A stretch of 64,000 nucleotides of DNA from JAOUEA01 sp963825685. Its GTDB lineage: Bacteria; Actinomycetota; UBA4738; HRBIN12. The stretch spans positions 62,001 through 126,000 of the forward strand of contig CAWGUD010000018.1 in the NCBI GenBank assembly GCA_963825685.1, in the 5' to 3' direction. Position 1 is the first letter of the stretch. Every line of letters begins with the position of its first letter. Below are positions 39,686 through 50,683 of this stretch, piece after piece. Under the pieces are notes generated by a model. The model made no database searches. It was given only the letters and a program-made list of their open reading frames with translations, and was not told the DNA's origin. Made by a program: the position numbers and the translations under genes.

Positions 39686-41679
39686 ATGCGGACGCAGCGC
39701 GGCGTCATCGTCGGCTTGTCGGCGCTCTGCGTGCTCCTGGCGGGCGCGACGGTCTTGTCACTCGCCACACGCGACGGGGGCACGAGCGAGCGTCCGACGT
39801 ATTGGGTCGCGACCGACGGGGACGACTCGGCGTCGGGGACGGCCGATGAACCGTGGGCAACCCTCCAGAAGGCCGCCGACACCGTGCCGGCGGGCGCCCT
39901 GGTGTCCGTGCGTGGTGGCACGTACGAACAGCGTGTCGAGTTCCATGTCTCGGGCGAGCCCGGGCGCCCGATCACGTTCGCGCCGGCGAAGGGAGAGACC
40001 GTCGTGCTCGACGGCTCGTCGCTCGAGGTGCCGGCGGAGCAGTCCGCGATGATCGAGATCGACTCCGAGCGCTACATCACGATCCAGGGCTTCGAGATCA
40101 CCGGGTACGAGAGCGACGCATCGGGCCGCGTGCCGATCGGCATCCTCGTGACCGGCGCCGCCGACCACATCACGATCGACGGCACCTTCGTCCACGACAT
40201 GGGGACCACGTTCGACGGCCGCAACGGAGGGCGACGCACACGGGATCGGGGTCTTCGGCACCGAGAGCGACCACCCGATCGAAGAGATCGAGATCGTCGA
40301 CAACGAATTGGCGGACCTCACGCTGGGCTCGTCCGAGGCGCTGGTGGTGAACGGCAACGTCGAGGACTTCCTGATCGAGGGCAATCGCGTCCACGACACG
40401 AACAACATCGGCATCGACGTGATCGGGTTCGAGGGAACGGCATCGGACCCGACGGTCGACCAGGCTCGCGACGGGATCGTGCGAGGCAACACCGTGTGGA
40501 ACATCGACAGCTACGGCAACCCCGCGTACGGGGAGGGGCGGAGCGCCGACGGCATCTACGTCGACGGCGGTCGCGACGTGCTGATCGAGGGCAACGTCGT
40601 GCACGACGTCAACATCGGTATCGAGCTCGCGAGCGAGCATGCCGGCCGTTCCACGAGGAACGTGACGGTCCGCAACAACGTCGTCTACGACGCCACGACG
40701 ATCGGGATCGCGATCGGCGGGTACGACCGGCGCCGCGGCAGCACCGAAGACAGCGTGATCGTGAACAACACGATCGTGAACACCGACGGCGTCGAGCTCC
40801 TCGTGCAGTTCGACACCAGGGACAACCTGATCGCGAACAACGTCATCGTGGCCGGCCCGCGCCACGCGTTCGTCGAGAACGCCTACCGCGAGAACGTCGG
40901 CAACGTCGTCGACCACAACCTGTACTACTCGATGGACGGGAGCTCCAGCGGCACCTGGAGCTGGAAGGGGGTCGAGTACCGCGACTTCGAGACGTGGAGC
41001 GCGCGATCGGGCAACGACGGCCGATCCGCCTTCGCCGACCCGGCGTTCAACGACCCGGAAGCGGCCGACTACTCGCTCGGCGCGGATTCGCCGGGCGTGG
41101 ACGCGGGAGCGTTCCTGGCCGTGTCGGGGTGCCACGGATCTCCTCGGGAACCCTCGGGCACAGGCCGGGGGCATCGATCTCGGCGCCTTCGAGACGGACG
41201 CGCCGCCGCCGTCCCCGACGCCGTCGATCTCGGCACCGGTCTCCTACGCCGGCGACCTGGAGTGGGTGGAGATGGAGAACGGGTGGGGACCGGCCGAGGT
41301 CGACCGGAGCAACGGCGAGCGCGCCCCCGACGACGGAGGGCCGATCAGGATCGGCGCCGCGGTCTTCGACCGGGGGATCGGCGTGCACGCCCCGTCGCGG
41401 ATCGTCGTGGTGGTGGACGGCCGATGCTCGGTCTTCCTCGCGGACGTCGGCCTCGACGAGGAGGTCGGCGATCGAGGCTCGGTCGTGTTCGAGGTCTGGG
41501 GTGACGGTGAACGGCTCGCCGTCAGCGGGCTCGTGCGGGGACCGCAAACGGCCGTCCCGATCGCCGCCGACCTGGATGGCATCGAGAACATGGAGCTCGT
41601 CGTCATGCCGGGCGGCGACGGCAACGCCTTCGACCACGCGGACTGGGGCGACGCCCGGCTCGCGTGCGATGTGACCTAG
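39686..41679 (+). CDS. Secreted parallel beta-helix protein with C-terminal NPCBM domain (two frameshifts)
   Basis: About 664 residues. N-terminal signal/anchor (GVIVGLSALCVLLAGATVLS), then the pectate-lyase-like start YWVATDGDDSASGTADEPWA, followed by right-handed beta-helix coils with repeated asparagine ladders (IEGNRVHDTNNIGIDVIG; VTVRNNVVYDATTIGIAIGG). The C-terminus has an NPCBM carbohydrate-binding module (FDRGIGVHAPSRIVVVVDG; VFLADVGLDEEVGDRGSVVF). One-base gains lie near 40228 and 41130. Probably an extracellular polysaccharide-binding protein or lyase; catalytic residues were not identified. Confidence 0.82.
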
Positions 41680-41723
41680 GAACACCGGGACCAGTCGCAC
41701 ATCTCCGCCGACCACCACCTTCC

Positions 41724-41729
41724 TAGGCT
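41724..41729 (+). promoter_or_regulatory. -10 hexamer TAGGCT of the APC permease gene
   Basis: TAGGCT is 18 nt upstream of ATG 41748, with the Shine-Dalgarno ggaggtg between. The leader is short and the flanking caccttccta could pair with taggaggtg, partly hiding the ribosome binding site. Confidence 0.4.
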
Positions 41730-41747
41730 GGCGATAGGAGGTGTGTC

Positions 41748-43160
41748 ATGGACACTCCGCATGGTGGTTTGACGGTTCGTCAGGCAGCGTTCATCGGCGT
41801 CGGCGCCATGGTGGGCGCCGGGATCTTCTCCCTGCTGGGGCCCGCCGGAGAGGTCGCCGGGGCGGCGGTCTGGCTCTCGTTCCTGATCGCGGGGACGATC
41901 GCCTTGTTCCAGGGCTACTCGTTCGCCAAGCTCGGGTCACGGTTCCCGTCGGGCTCGGGCATGATCGAGTACCTCGCTCGTGGCTTCGGCCCGGGTCACC
42001 TCACGGGGGTCAGTTCGTGGCTCGTCTTCGCCTCCAACATCATCGTCACCTCGATGGTCGCGGTGTCCTTCGGCAGCTATGCGAGCTCGATGTTCACCGA
42101 CGGTGACGCGACGTGGGCCAAGGTCTTCGCGGTGCTGATCGTGCTGGCGATGGGCACGCTGAACGTCGTCGGCTCGGGCGCCGTCGCGAAGGCGCAGGGC
42201 GTCATCGTGCGTGTCGTGATCGGCATCCTCGTCGTCTTCTCGATCGTCACCCTGGCCAACGCGGATTGGTCGCTGCTGGCGTTCTCGGGGTACCCGAGCT
42301 TGCGCCAGATCGTGTCGAGCGTCGCGCTCACCTTCTTCGCCTTCCTCGGATTCGGCGTGATCACGTTCACGGCGAAGGACCTGGCACACCCGAAGCGTGA
42401 GCTGCCACGGGCGATGTACATCGCTCTCGCGATCGCCGCGATCGTCTACGTCGCGATCTCCCTCGGCGTCTACGGCACCCTGACGGTCGACGAGGTCATC
42501 GCCTCCGGCGGCACGGCGCTGGCCGAGGCCGCGAAGCCGACGCTCGGCGACGCCGGATACCTGCTCATGGCCATCACGGCGCTGTTCGCGACGGCAGGCG
42601 CGACGAACTCCGGCATCTACCCGACGGCGGGGCTCAGCAAGGACCTCGCGGCCAAGGGGCAGTTCCCGCCGGTGCTCGGCAGGGACTGGGGCCGCATGTC
42701 GATCGCCCTGGGCTTCATGGTCGTCGCGACCCTGATGCTCACGGTGTTCTTCGACCTCTCGGCCATCGCCTCGCTCGGAAGCGCGGTCGCGCTGTTGATC
42801 TTCACCCTGGTCAGCATCGCGCACCTTCGCGTGCGGAAGGACACCGGAGCGCGGATCGGGGTGCTCCTGCTGGCGTTGGTGACGACGGCCACGACGTTCG
42901 CGGTCTTCGCCTCGACGACGCTGGCCGATGAGCCGGCAACGATGACCGCGCTGGTGGCGATCATCGTGCTGGCGATCGGACTCGATCTCACGTGGAAGTG
43001 GATCGCGCACCGGCGGGAAGGCCACGGTGGCCGCACCGAGGACCTGCACGGTCCACGCGGACGAGCGTCAGTTGACGGGCACGAGCCCCGGCGCGTGAAC
43101 CCGCGGCGTCGCGCTAGGGTGGGTCGAGCAGGACGGTTCGTCGTGGAGGTCAGACGATGA
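41748..43160 (+). CDS. APC-superfamily amino-acid/organocation permease
   Basis: 470 residues. Twelve predicted helices; the family start GVGAMVGAGIFSLLGPAGEV (substrate-binding GAGIF loop) is clear, with FAFLGFGVITFTAKDLAHPKRELPRAMYIA as the helix 6 and loop region read in two parts. Good ggaggtg Shine-Dalgarno. The last ~45 residues after IAHRREGHGG are Arg-rich and unlike a permease tail, so the true stop may be earlier and a frame error is possible. The stop overlaps the next ATG. Confidence 0.88.
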   Translation: MDTPHGGLTVRQAAFIGVGAMVGAGIFSLLGPAGEVAGAAVWLSFLIAGTIALFQGYSFAKLGSRFPSGSGMIEYLARGFGPGHLTGVSSWLVFASNIIVTSMVAVSFGSYASSMFTDGDATWAKVFAVLIVLAMGTLNVVGSGAVAKAQGVIVRVVIGILVVFSIVTLANADWSLLAFSGYPSLRQIVSSVALTFFAFLGFGVITFTAKDLAHPKRELPRAMYIALAIAAIVYVAISLGVYGTLTVDEVIASGGTALAEAAKPTLGDAGYLLMAITALFATAGATNSGIYPTAGLSKDLAAKGQFPPVLGRDWGRMSIALGFMVVATLMLTVFFDLSAIASLGSAVALLIFTLVSIAHLRVRKDTGARIGVLLLALVTTATTFAVFASTTLADEPATMTALVAIIVLAIGLDLTWKWIAHRREGHGGRTEDLHGPRGRASVDGHEPRRVNPRRRARVGRAGRFVVEVRR

Positions 43161-43553
43161 CGGAGAGTGCGAAGCAGGCATGGAGCGAGGTCGGCGACAA
43201 GTTCTCGTCGTTCGGTCGACGGGTGGCCGATCGGTATCGGGAAGCCGGCACGGACGAAGCCGCCGAGTCCGAAGCAGTCCCAGCGCGAGCTGCAGCGGGC
43301 GGCCAAGGAACTGGTCGATGAGCTGTCGCGCGGCTTCTCCGCGATCGGCGCCACGATCCGCGACGAGGAAGCGAAGCGCGACCTCGGCGACGCCGTCAGC
43401 GCGATCGGCGACGCGATCACGGCCACGGTGAACGAGGCCAGCGAAGGCATCCGCTCGGGGCGGACGGGGAGCGCCGGCGACTCCGCCGAAGGCTCGGCCG
43501 ACTCAGGCAGCGCCGGTGGTACCGACGGCCCCGAGGAGCGCGACGACCGCTAG
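43157..43553 (+). CDS. Small amphipathic helical protein (frameshifted)
   Basis: About 131 residues after a one-base gain near 43267. MTESAKQAWSEVGDKFSSFG begins a chain of amphipathic helices with repeated 'AxGxxI' pattern (ELSRGFSAIGATIRDEEAK; DAVSAIGDAITATVNEASEG), ending in a Gly/Ser/Asp-rich tail. ATGA overlap with the APC permease stop. Function unknown. Confidence 0.65.
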
Positions 43554-43943
43554 GGCCTCCGCGACCTGACCGTGTTGCTCGTATCGCCCTGGCAGTCCTC
43601 GGTCCTGCCGACGCGCGCGTAGAACTTGCCGAACACGCCCGTGTTGCCGGTGTTCCACTCGGCGCGATCACCACCGTTCAACGAGGCCGTGTCGCTCGCG
43701 ATGCGCTCGTCGACGCTCGGGTCCTGCTCGCTGCCCACCTGCTTGAAGAGCACGACCTTGCGTTCGTCGGCGCACTTGCGCGGCCGCGGGACTGCTCACG
43801 AATCCCCAGAAGTCGCCGTTCTCGGTCCTGATCGTGACGGTGGTCTCGGCGCGATCACCGGCGCCCGCGGTCACGGTTCCGGCGACGGACACCACCCCGA
43901 TCACGGCGGTGGCGATGACGGTCGGCAGCAGCTTCGGCTTCAC
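43550..43943 (-). CDS. Small secreted protein (frameshifted)
   Basis: About 130 residues. Signal peptide (LLPTVIATAVIGVVSVAGTVTA), then a beta-rich domain with KCADERKVVLFKQVGSEQDP, a DxASLNGGDRAEWNTGN-like segment and a closing RTEDCQGDTSNTV, which gives one probable disulfide. Similar single-domain envelope proteins occur singly in actinobacteria. One base is gained near 43790. GTG 43943 follows gggagg. Convergent with the helical protein, with a 4-bp overlap. Confidence 0.65.
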
Positions 43944-44138
43944 GAGATCCTCCCTCTGTTCGCCCGTGATCCCTCGAAGGGAGGATCCGAGCCGCCTACG
44001 CTGCCAGGTCCGGCAGCAGGCGGTCAGTCTCCCCCGGTTCGGGGGAAGCGGTCAACCGGACGGCTCGCCGCCTCAGGGCCTTCGGACCCGTACCGCGCTC
44101 GCCCGCGTGGCGCATGCTCGGGGTGAGGGAGCATCCGC

Positions 44139-45400
44139 ATGAGACGTTCGGGTTCCTCACGGATATGGGTCGCGGTCGCGGTGTCGTTCCTGCTCGTGAC
44201 CTCGATGGGAACACCCGCGCTGAGCGCCGACGGCGATCTCGACCCCTCGTTCGGTGACGGCGGTCAGCTCACGACCGTCTTCCCCGTGGGATCGTTCGCC
44301 ACCGCGGTCGCGATCCAGGCAGACGGGAAGATCGTGGCGGTCGGTGCCGCGGCCGGAGCCTCGATCGACGGTGAGTTCGCGATCGCTCGCTACGAGCCCG
44401 ACGGCGATCTCGACGAGACGTTCGGCGACGGCGGCACCGTGGTCACCCCGATCGCGGGCGGGAACGCCGACGAGGCGAGGTCCGTCGCGATCCAGGAGGA
44501 CGGGCGCATCGTCGTCGCGGGCACCGACAGCTGGCGGAAGTGGGCGCTCGTCCGGTACCGCACCGACGGGGAGCTCGACGACGCGTTCGGCGACGACGGC
44601 ATCGTGCGGACGAACTTCACGCCCGGCGACGACGTCGCCTGGGACGTGGCGATCCAGCCCGACGGCCGGATCGTCGCGGTGGGCGGCGCTGGGTTCGGCC
44701 AGTCCGGGTTCCAGCTGGCTCGATACCGGCGCAACGGGAGCCTCGATCCGACGTTCGGCGACGGCGGGAAGGTGGTGACCCGATATCGAGGGGCGAACGC
44801 CCGTGCGGTCGTGATACAGCCGGATGGTCGCATCGTGGTCGCCGGGTACAACGGCTTCGGCCTCGCCCTCGCGCGTTACCGCCCGGACGGCCGCCTCGAT
44901 CGTTCCTTCAGCGGGAACGGGAGGGTCGGGCCGGTCGTGTGGGGCGATCTTCGCCCTGGCGGTGGCCCTGCAGCCTGACGGACGGATCGTGGTCGGAGGC
45001 GACTTCGACATCTTCGCCTTCGGCCTGGCGCGGTTCCGTCGTGACGGTCGTCTGGACCGCTCGTTCGGCGGTGACGGTGTGGTCCGGGAAGAGGTCGACG
45101 GCGTGGAGCAGGGCGCGAGCGGCATCGTGATCCAACCGAACGGCCGGATCATCGCGACCGGATCGTCGGGCCCGCACGAGTACGGCGACGACACGATCCC
45201 CCGGTTCGTGCTGATCCGGCGCCTCGCCGACGGCCACCGTGACACCAGCTTCGGGGTCGACGGTGAGGTCGACGACCTTCTTCGAGGGCGGCGCTCGGGC
45301 ACACGGATCGGCGGTCGACGCCGACGGGCGGATCGTCGTGGTCGGCGGGTCCGGTGAGGGATCGATCGGCTCCTTCGCCCTCGCCCGATACATCGTGTGA
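44139..45400 (+). CDS. Secreted delta-60 repeat (DUF5122) beta-propeller protein (two frameshifts)
   Basis: About 420 residues. Signal peptide (VAVAVSFLLVTSMGTPALSA), then seven delta-60 repeats beginning LDPSFGDGGQLTTVF. The frame changes near 44943 (VGPVVW then AIFALAVALQPDGR) and near 45280 (both one-base gains); the restored end is AVDADGRIVVVGG and LARYIV. It is a divergent paralogue of the protein at 31854-33155, with the same blade number. Confidence 0.85.
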
Positions 45401-45437
45401 CAGGCTCGTGGAACCGGTCGACACGAGGAGCCGCGCG

Positions 45438-45708
45438 ATGAAGCGAGCCTGGCAGATCCCCGACGACGTGCGCACCGTGCACCTCGGCGGATTCACGCCC
45501 GAACACGGCGTCGAGATCGCGAGCCGACTCGACGAGGCCGAAGTCGCCTACTGGGCCAAGGCCCCCACGGGGTTCTTCACCAGGCTGTGGGAACGCGACG
45601 TGCACCTGTTCGTCGACCGCACGAAGCTCGAGCGAGGCGCGGGAGATCGCTCGGCGGGTGATCGACCCGGAGGGAGCGCTCGGCATCGACCCTGACGACC
45701 AGCCGTGA
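45438..45708 (+). CDS. Small protein coupled to the polytopic membrane protein (frameshifted)
   Basis: About 90 residues. MKRAWQIPDDVRTVHLGGFT, then PEHGVEIASRLDEAEVAYWA and VHLFVDRTKLEEAREIARRV after a one-base gain near 45632; the restored end is LGIDPDDQP. A ferredoxin-like alpha/beta pattern is plausible. gaggag precedes the ATG. Its stop overlaps the next start (GTGA), so the two proteins probably act together. Function unknown. Confidence 0.65.
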
Positions 45709-46934
45709 AGTCTCGCTCGATCACGGCTCTCTACCAGACGGCCGCACGGGCCTGGCTGACCGCTGCGGGCGTCTCGCTCGCGCTGCCGTTCTCGTGGCGG
45801 CTCGGTCTGTGGCTGCCGCTCCATCTGGCGCTCGCCGGCGCGATCTCCACCGCGATCTCCGGAGCCATGCAGAACTTCATGCTCGCGTTGACGGCGACGC
45901 CCTCGCCGCCGGAGCGGTTGGTCCAGACGCAGTTCGTGCTGGTGACCGCCGGTGCTGGTGCCATCGCCATCGGTGTGCCGACGGCGACGCCCTGGCTCAC
46001 GGTGACGGGCGGCATCGCGTTCGTGGGCGCGATGGGGATCCTCGCCTGGATGCTGCGACGGGCGTGGCGCCGGGCGCTCAACCGACGGCACGCGATGCCG
46101 ATCGCGGCGTACGCCTGGGCGATCGGCTTCGTGCTGCTCGGGGCCACGCTCGGTGCATCGCTGGGGTCCGGCGTGGTCGAGGGCACCTGGTACCTACATC
46201 TGAAACGTGCGCACATGACCGTGAACGTGCTGGGCTGGGCATCGCTGACCGTCGTCGGCACCCTGATCACCCTGCTTCCCACGGTGCTCAGGCTCCGCAT
46301 GCCCTCCTGGCCGGGACGCGGGGTGCTGGCCCTCCTCGTGGGCGGCCTCCTGGCGCAGCTGCTCGGCTCCGACCTCGGATGGGCGTGGATGCTCGCAGCC
46401 GGCGGGATCGCCTACGCGGCCGGAGCGCTCGGCGTCGTGCTGCTCGTGGTCACGGTCCTGCGGACCGAACGGAACTGGGCGATCCCGGCGGCTGCGTTCC
46501 ACATGATGGCCGCCGTGGCCTGGTTCGTCGTCGGATCGCTCGGGCTGGCGCTCGCCCTGTTCGACGGGGAGGCCGGCTTCGACCGGTACCGCACGATGTT
46601 CCTCGTCGCCTTCGTCGGCGGCTGGCTCGTGCAGGTGCTGCTCGGGGCCTGGTCCTACCTGCTCCCGATGGCGCGGCCGGGGCATCCCAGCGACCGACGC
46701 CGGGCGCTCGCGGTCTTCGAGCTCGCGGCGCCGCTGCAGATCGTGTTGCTGAACGGAGGGCTCGTCCTCATGGCGGCCCGGGCCGCCGGATGGATCGGCG
46801 ACGGGCCCGGTCGGCTCGGGGTCGCAGCGGCGCTCACCGGCGGCGCGATCGCGCTCGCCAAGGCCTGGTGGTTCGGCACGTTCGCCCGCGGACCCGTGCT
46901 GACCGATCGCGCTCGCGCCGTCTGGGGCGAGTGA
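45705..46934 (+). CDS. Polytopic membrane protein, heme-copper-oxidase/NnrS-like
   Basis: 409 residues with about twelve hydrophobic helices. Histidines lie inside helices at conserved-looking spots: LPLHLALAGAI, LKRAHMTVNVLGWASLTVVG and AAFHMMAAVAW. This resembles the proteins annotated as copper-oxidase membrane parts or NnrS-like heme-copper proteins in actinobacteria. Metal binding or NO/copper function is inference from His placement only. Translationally coupled to the small protein upstream. Confidence 0.6.
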   Translation: MKSRSITALYQTAARAWLTAAGVSLALPFSWRLGLWLPLHLALAGAISTAISGAMQNFMLALTATPSPPERLVQTQFVLVTAGAGAIAIGVPTATPWLTVTGGIAFVGAMGILAWMLRRAWRRALNRRHAMPIAAYAWAIGFVLLGATLGASLGSGVVEGTWYLHLKRAHMTVNVLGWASLTVVGTLITLLPTVLRLRMPSWPGRGVLALLVGGLLAQLLGSDLGWAWMLAAGGIAYAAGALGVVLLVVTVLRTERNWAIPAAAFHMMAAVAWFVVGSLGLALALFDGEAGFDRYRTMFLVAFVGGWLVQVLLGAWSYLLPMARPGHPSDRRRALAVFELAAPLQIVLLNGGLVLMAARAAGWIGDGPGRLGVAAALTGGAIALAKAWWFGTFARGPVLTDRARAVWGE

Positions 46935-46968
46935 CCTGTCGCGAGCTCGAGGCGGCGGCGGCTGAGGC

Positions 46969-47493
46969 TCACCCCGCGTGGTGCGGGGTCGGCCGGGCCT
47001 CATGAACGGGAGGCGATGGCAGCTCCGGCACGTGGCCCGCGGCGGTCTCCATGACGGCCTTCACGATGCCCCCGTACCCGGTGCAGCGGCACAGGTTGCC
47101 CGCGAGCGCGAGCCGCACCTCGTCCTCGGTCGGCGTGGGGTTGCGCCGCAGAAGGGCGGTCGCCGAGACGAGCATGCCGGGCGTGCAGAAGCCGCATTGC
47201 ACCCCGCCCTGCTGCAGGAACTCGCCCTGCAGGACGCCCACCTCCTCGTCGCCGGCGAGCCCCTCAACGGTCGTGACCTGCTTCCCGACCGCCTGCATCG
47301 CGAGGTACGAGCAGGAGTTCACCGGCCGGCCGTCGAGCAGCATCATGCAGGCGCCGCACTCGGAGTCGTCGCAGCCCTCCTTCGACCCGGTCAAGCCGAT
47401 CTCGTCCCGCACGGCCTTCAACAGGGAGAGGTGCGGATCGATCTCGATCGGGTAGTCGGTGCCGTTCACGGTCAGCGTCGCGTCGGTCTTCAT
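46969..47493 (-). CDS. Molybdenum hydroxylase small subunit ([2Fe-2S])
   Basis: 174 residues. Plant-ferredoxin-type cluster CDDSECGACMMLLDGRPVNSC and the second all-helical [2Fe-2S] domain CGFCTPGMLVSATALL with NLCRCTGYGGIV, as in CoxS/XdhC-type subunits. Relays electrons from the molybdenum site to FAD. Last gene of a three-gene operon (large, medium, small), 16 nt after the medium subunit. Confidence 0.93.
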   Translation of the reverse strand: MKTDATLTVNGTDYPIEIDPHLSLLKAVRDEIGLTGSKEGCDDSECGACMMLLDGRPVNSCSYLAMQAVGKQVTTVEGLAGDEEVGVLQGEFLQQGGVQCGFCTPGMLVSATALLRRNPTPTEDEVRLALAGNLCRCTGYGGIVKAVMETAAGHVPELPSPPVHEARPTPHHAG

Positions 47494-47509
47494 ACGTCTC
47501 TCGTGCTCC

Positions 47510-48406
47510 TCACGCGCCGTAGAGCGCGTCGCTCGCAGGGATCGGAACGTCGCCGCCGCCGGCCCGCGTGATCGCGGCGGCGATCGCGCGGCGGGCCACG
47601 ACCTCGGCCATCGCGGTGCGGTAGTCGGCGGAGGCGCGGACGTCGCTGATCGGCGCAGCGCCCTCGGCGGCGGCGCGTGCGGCGGCCGCGACGTCGGCAT
47701 CGCCTCCATCGCCGCCCACCAGCGCCTCCTCTGCCTCGGCCACGCGGCGGATCGTCGGCGCCAGCGCCGTGATCGCGACGCGCGCGTCGCTCACCGCGCC
47801 GCCGGCGAGGGTGACGACCGCGGTCGCACCGACGACCGCGATCTCCATCTGGCGCCGGTACTCCAGGCGCACGTACGCCGAGCCCGTGCCGTCGGCAGGC
47901 GCCGGAACGTCGATCGCGACGAGCAGCTCCTCGGGAGCGGACGTGGTGACGCCGGGACCGCTCCACAGCTCGTCGAGCGAGAGCGAACGCTCGCCGGACA
48001 CGGACCGCAGGGTGGCCGTGGCGCCCAAGCAGAGCAACGGGCCGCCGGTGTCCATGGCCGGCGACGCGTTCATCACGTTCCCGCCGATCGTGCCGTTCGC
48101 ACGCGTCGCGTGGGACCCGACGATCGCGGACGCATCGGCGAGGCCGGTGAACTTCGCTCGCACGACCTCGCTGGCGACGATGGCCTCGTGCGTGACCAGC
48201 GCCCCGAGCCGGAGGCCGCCACCCGAGTCGTCGAGGTGCGCGAGCGACTCGATGCGGTCGATCGCGACGATCGCGTCGGGCAACGGCGCCTTGCCCTGGC
48301 GCGCTCCCACCACGAGATCGGTGCCGCCGGCGACCGGGCGGGCGCCCGAGCCGAGGGCGGCGACGGCCTCGTCGAGCGTCGCAGCGGACGTGAACGACCT
48401 CGTCAC
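47510..48406 (-). CDS. Molybdenum hydroxylase medium subunit (FAD-binding)
   Basis: 298 residues, CoxM-like. FAD pyrophosphate motif ARPVAGGTDLVVGARQGK and the second motif ANGTIGGNVMNASPAMDTGG are present. The C-terminal CO_deh_flav_C domain follows (YVRLEYRRQMEIAVVGATAV). The start codon overlaps the large-subunit stop (GTGA). Confidence 0.92.
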   Translation of the reverse strand: MTRSFTSAATLDEAVAALGSGARPVAGGTDLVVGARQGKAPLPDAIVAIDRIESLAHLDDSGGGLRLGALVTHEAIVASEVVRAKFTGLADASAIVGSHATRANGTIGGNVMNASPAMDTGGPLLCLGATATLRSVSGERSLSLDELWSGPGVTTSAPEELLVAIDVPAPADGTGSAYVRLEYRRQMEIAVVGATAVVTLAGGAVSDARVAITALAPTIRRVAEAEEALVGGDGGDADVAAAARAAAEGAAPISDVRASADYRTAMAEVVARRAIAAAITRAGGGDVPIPASDALYGA

Positions 48407-50683
48407 GCCTGCACCTCCCGCGCCGCTTCCCAGACCCGCTCGGGGGTCATCGGCATCTGCCGCACCTGCGTGCCGAGCACCTTCGTGATCGCGTTGGCGA
48501 TCGCGGCGGCCGTCGGCACCTGCGGCGGCTCCCCCACCCCTTTCGAGCCTCGGGGACCGGCGCCCTTGGCCGCGATCTGGATCCAGTCGACCTCGATCTC
48601 GGGCGCATCGGCGCAGGTGACGAGCTTGTAGTCGAGCAGCGCCGGATTGCGCTGGCGGCCCTCGTCGTCGAGCTGGGTGCCCTCGCTCAGCGCGAGGCCG
48701 ACGCCCATCACGATGCCGCCCGTGACCTGACCGTCGGCGCCCTTGCGGTTGAGGATCACGCCGGAGTCGTGCGCGGCGGCGACCTTCAGGACCCGGACCA
48801 CACCGGTCGCGCGGTCGACCTTCACGTGCGCGGCCTGGGTGATCAGCTGCGGCGCGAGGAACGTCTCGTTGCCGAGCCGCCCCACGCAGCCCCCGGTGTC
48901 GCCGGCCGGCGCGTCGGGCACCTCCCCGGACCCCTTCCCGTGGATCGTGCCGGCCCCGGCGAGATCGCCGATCGTCACCGATCGGTCGGGCGAGCCCTTG
49001 ACGCGGACGCTTCCGTCGACGAGCTCGAGGTCCTCACGGTCGGCCTCGAGCTCCTCGGCCGCCGCGTCGAGCAGCTGCTCGCGCACGTCGGCCGCGGCGC
49101 CGAGGACGGCGCGGCCGCTGTTGAACGTGGTCTGCGAGCCGCACGAGCCCATGTCCCAGTTCGCCGCGGCCGTGTCCTGGTAGAGGATCGTGAAGTCCCC
49201 CGGGCTCATGCCGAGCTCCTCGGCGACGAACATCGGCATCGCCATGACGGCGCCGCTCCCGTTCTCCTGGGCGCCGGTCACGATCGTGCCGCTGCCGTCG
49301 CCGTTGATGTGGATGTAGGCACCGGACGGGGCCGGCATGCAGGGCCACCAGCCGACGGCGACACCGATCGCCTCGTCCTCGGGCAGCTCACGGTCGTAGT
49401 CGATCATCTCGACCGCGCGCTCGAGGGTCTGCTTCATGCCGATCTCCTCGAAGACCTGCCGCGTCGGACCCTCGGCCCCCTGCTCGATCAGCGCGCGGCG
49501 GCGCAGCTCGACGGGATCCATGTCGATCGCGCGAGCCACCTCGTCCATGTGCTGCTCGAGGCCCCAGCACACCTGCGGCGCCGTCGGGGCGCGGACCGAG
49601 CCCGAGGGTTGGTTGTTCGTGTAGTTCAGGTGCGCCTCGACGAAGACGTGGTCGATCACGTACGGGCCGCAGGCGTGCATCGCCGCCATCTGCCCGAGGA
49701 AGCCTCCCTCGCCGCAGTAGGCACCCTTGTCGAGTGCGAGCGAGGCCTCTCCGGGCGACCAGGCGCCCGTCGCGGGTCACGCCGGTCTCGAACTCCATCA
49801 CGATGCCCTCGCGGCGCTGGGCGATCGCGACGAACTCCTCCCGGCGGCTGAAGACCAGCTTCACGGGGCGCCTGGCCGCTCGGGCCAGCGCCGCCACCTG
49901 TGCCTCGAAGTGCAGGTCGCACTTCGCGCCGAAGCCGCCGCCGAGCAGGGGCACCACGATGCGCACGTTCGCCTCGGGGACCTGCAGGGTCTGGGCGACG
50001 CCCGACCGGGCCGCGTACGGCACCTGTGTCGAGGACCAGATCGTCACCTCGTCGCCCTGCCACTGCGCGACCACGGCGCGTGGCTCGATCGGCACGCCCT
50101 GCGAGGCGTCGGAGACGTAGCGGCCCTTCACCACGACGTCGGCCTCGGCCATCGCCGCGTCGGCATCGCCCTTCACGATCGTGGAGTACGCCATCGTGTT
50201 GCCGTCGGCGACGACGTTCTCGTCCTTCTCGTAGGAGGCGAGATCGGGATGGATCAGCGGAGAGGAAGGATCCATCGCTGCGACGAAGTCGCTCACCGCG
50301 GGCAGCGGCTCGTACTCGACCTCGATCAGCCGGGCGGCCCGGACCGCGATCTCCTCGGTGAGTGCGGCGACCCCGGCGACGATCTCGCCCTCGAAGCGGA
50401 CGACGTCCCTGGCGAAGAGGGTGCGGTCCTGCACGAACCCACCGAAGCGGACGTCGGGGAGGTCGTCCTGCGTGACCACCGCGACCACCCCCGGCAGCGC
50501 CTCGGCCTTCGAGGTGTCGATGCGCAGGATGCGGGCGTGCGGGTGGTCCGCGTAGCGGAACTTCGCGTAGGCCTGGCCGGTCAGCGTCAGGTCGGCCGTA
50601 TAGCGACCCGACCCGGTCACCTTCTCCTTCCCGTCCGGTCGGACGAACACCTCCGGCGTCGGTGCGATGTCGGTGGAAGTCAC
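48403..50683 (-). CDS. Molybdenum hydroxylase large subunit (molybdopterin-binding; frameshifted)
   Basis: About 760 residues. N-terminal a/b-hammerhead (KEKVTGSGRYTADLTLTG), substrate channel GGGFGAKCDLHFEAQVAALA, QPSGSVRAPTAPQVCWGLEQ at the Mo site, the conserved QENGSGAVMAMPMFVAEELG stretch, and a GSKGVGEPP motif with the catalytic Glu at the end. One base is gained near 49757. The active-site loop lacks the AYxCSFR of form I CO dehydrogenase, so CO is unlikely; a purine, nicotinate or aldehyde-type substrate is possible. GTG 50683 with aagggag upstream. Confidence 0.88.

Noticed and set aside
48403..50683. Aerobic CO dehydrogenase large subunit
   Set aside because: The AYxCSFR active-site motif is absent.
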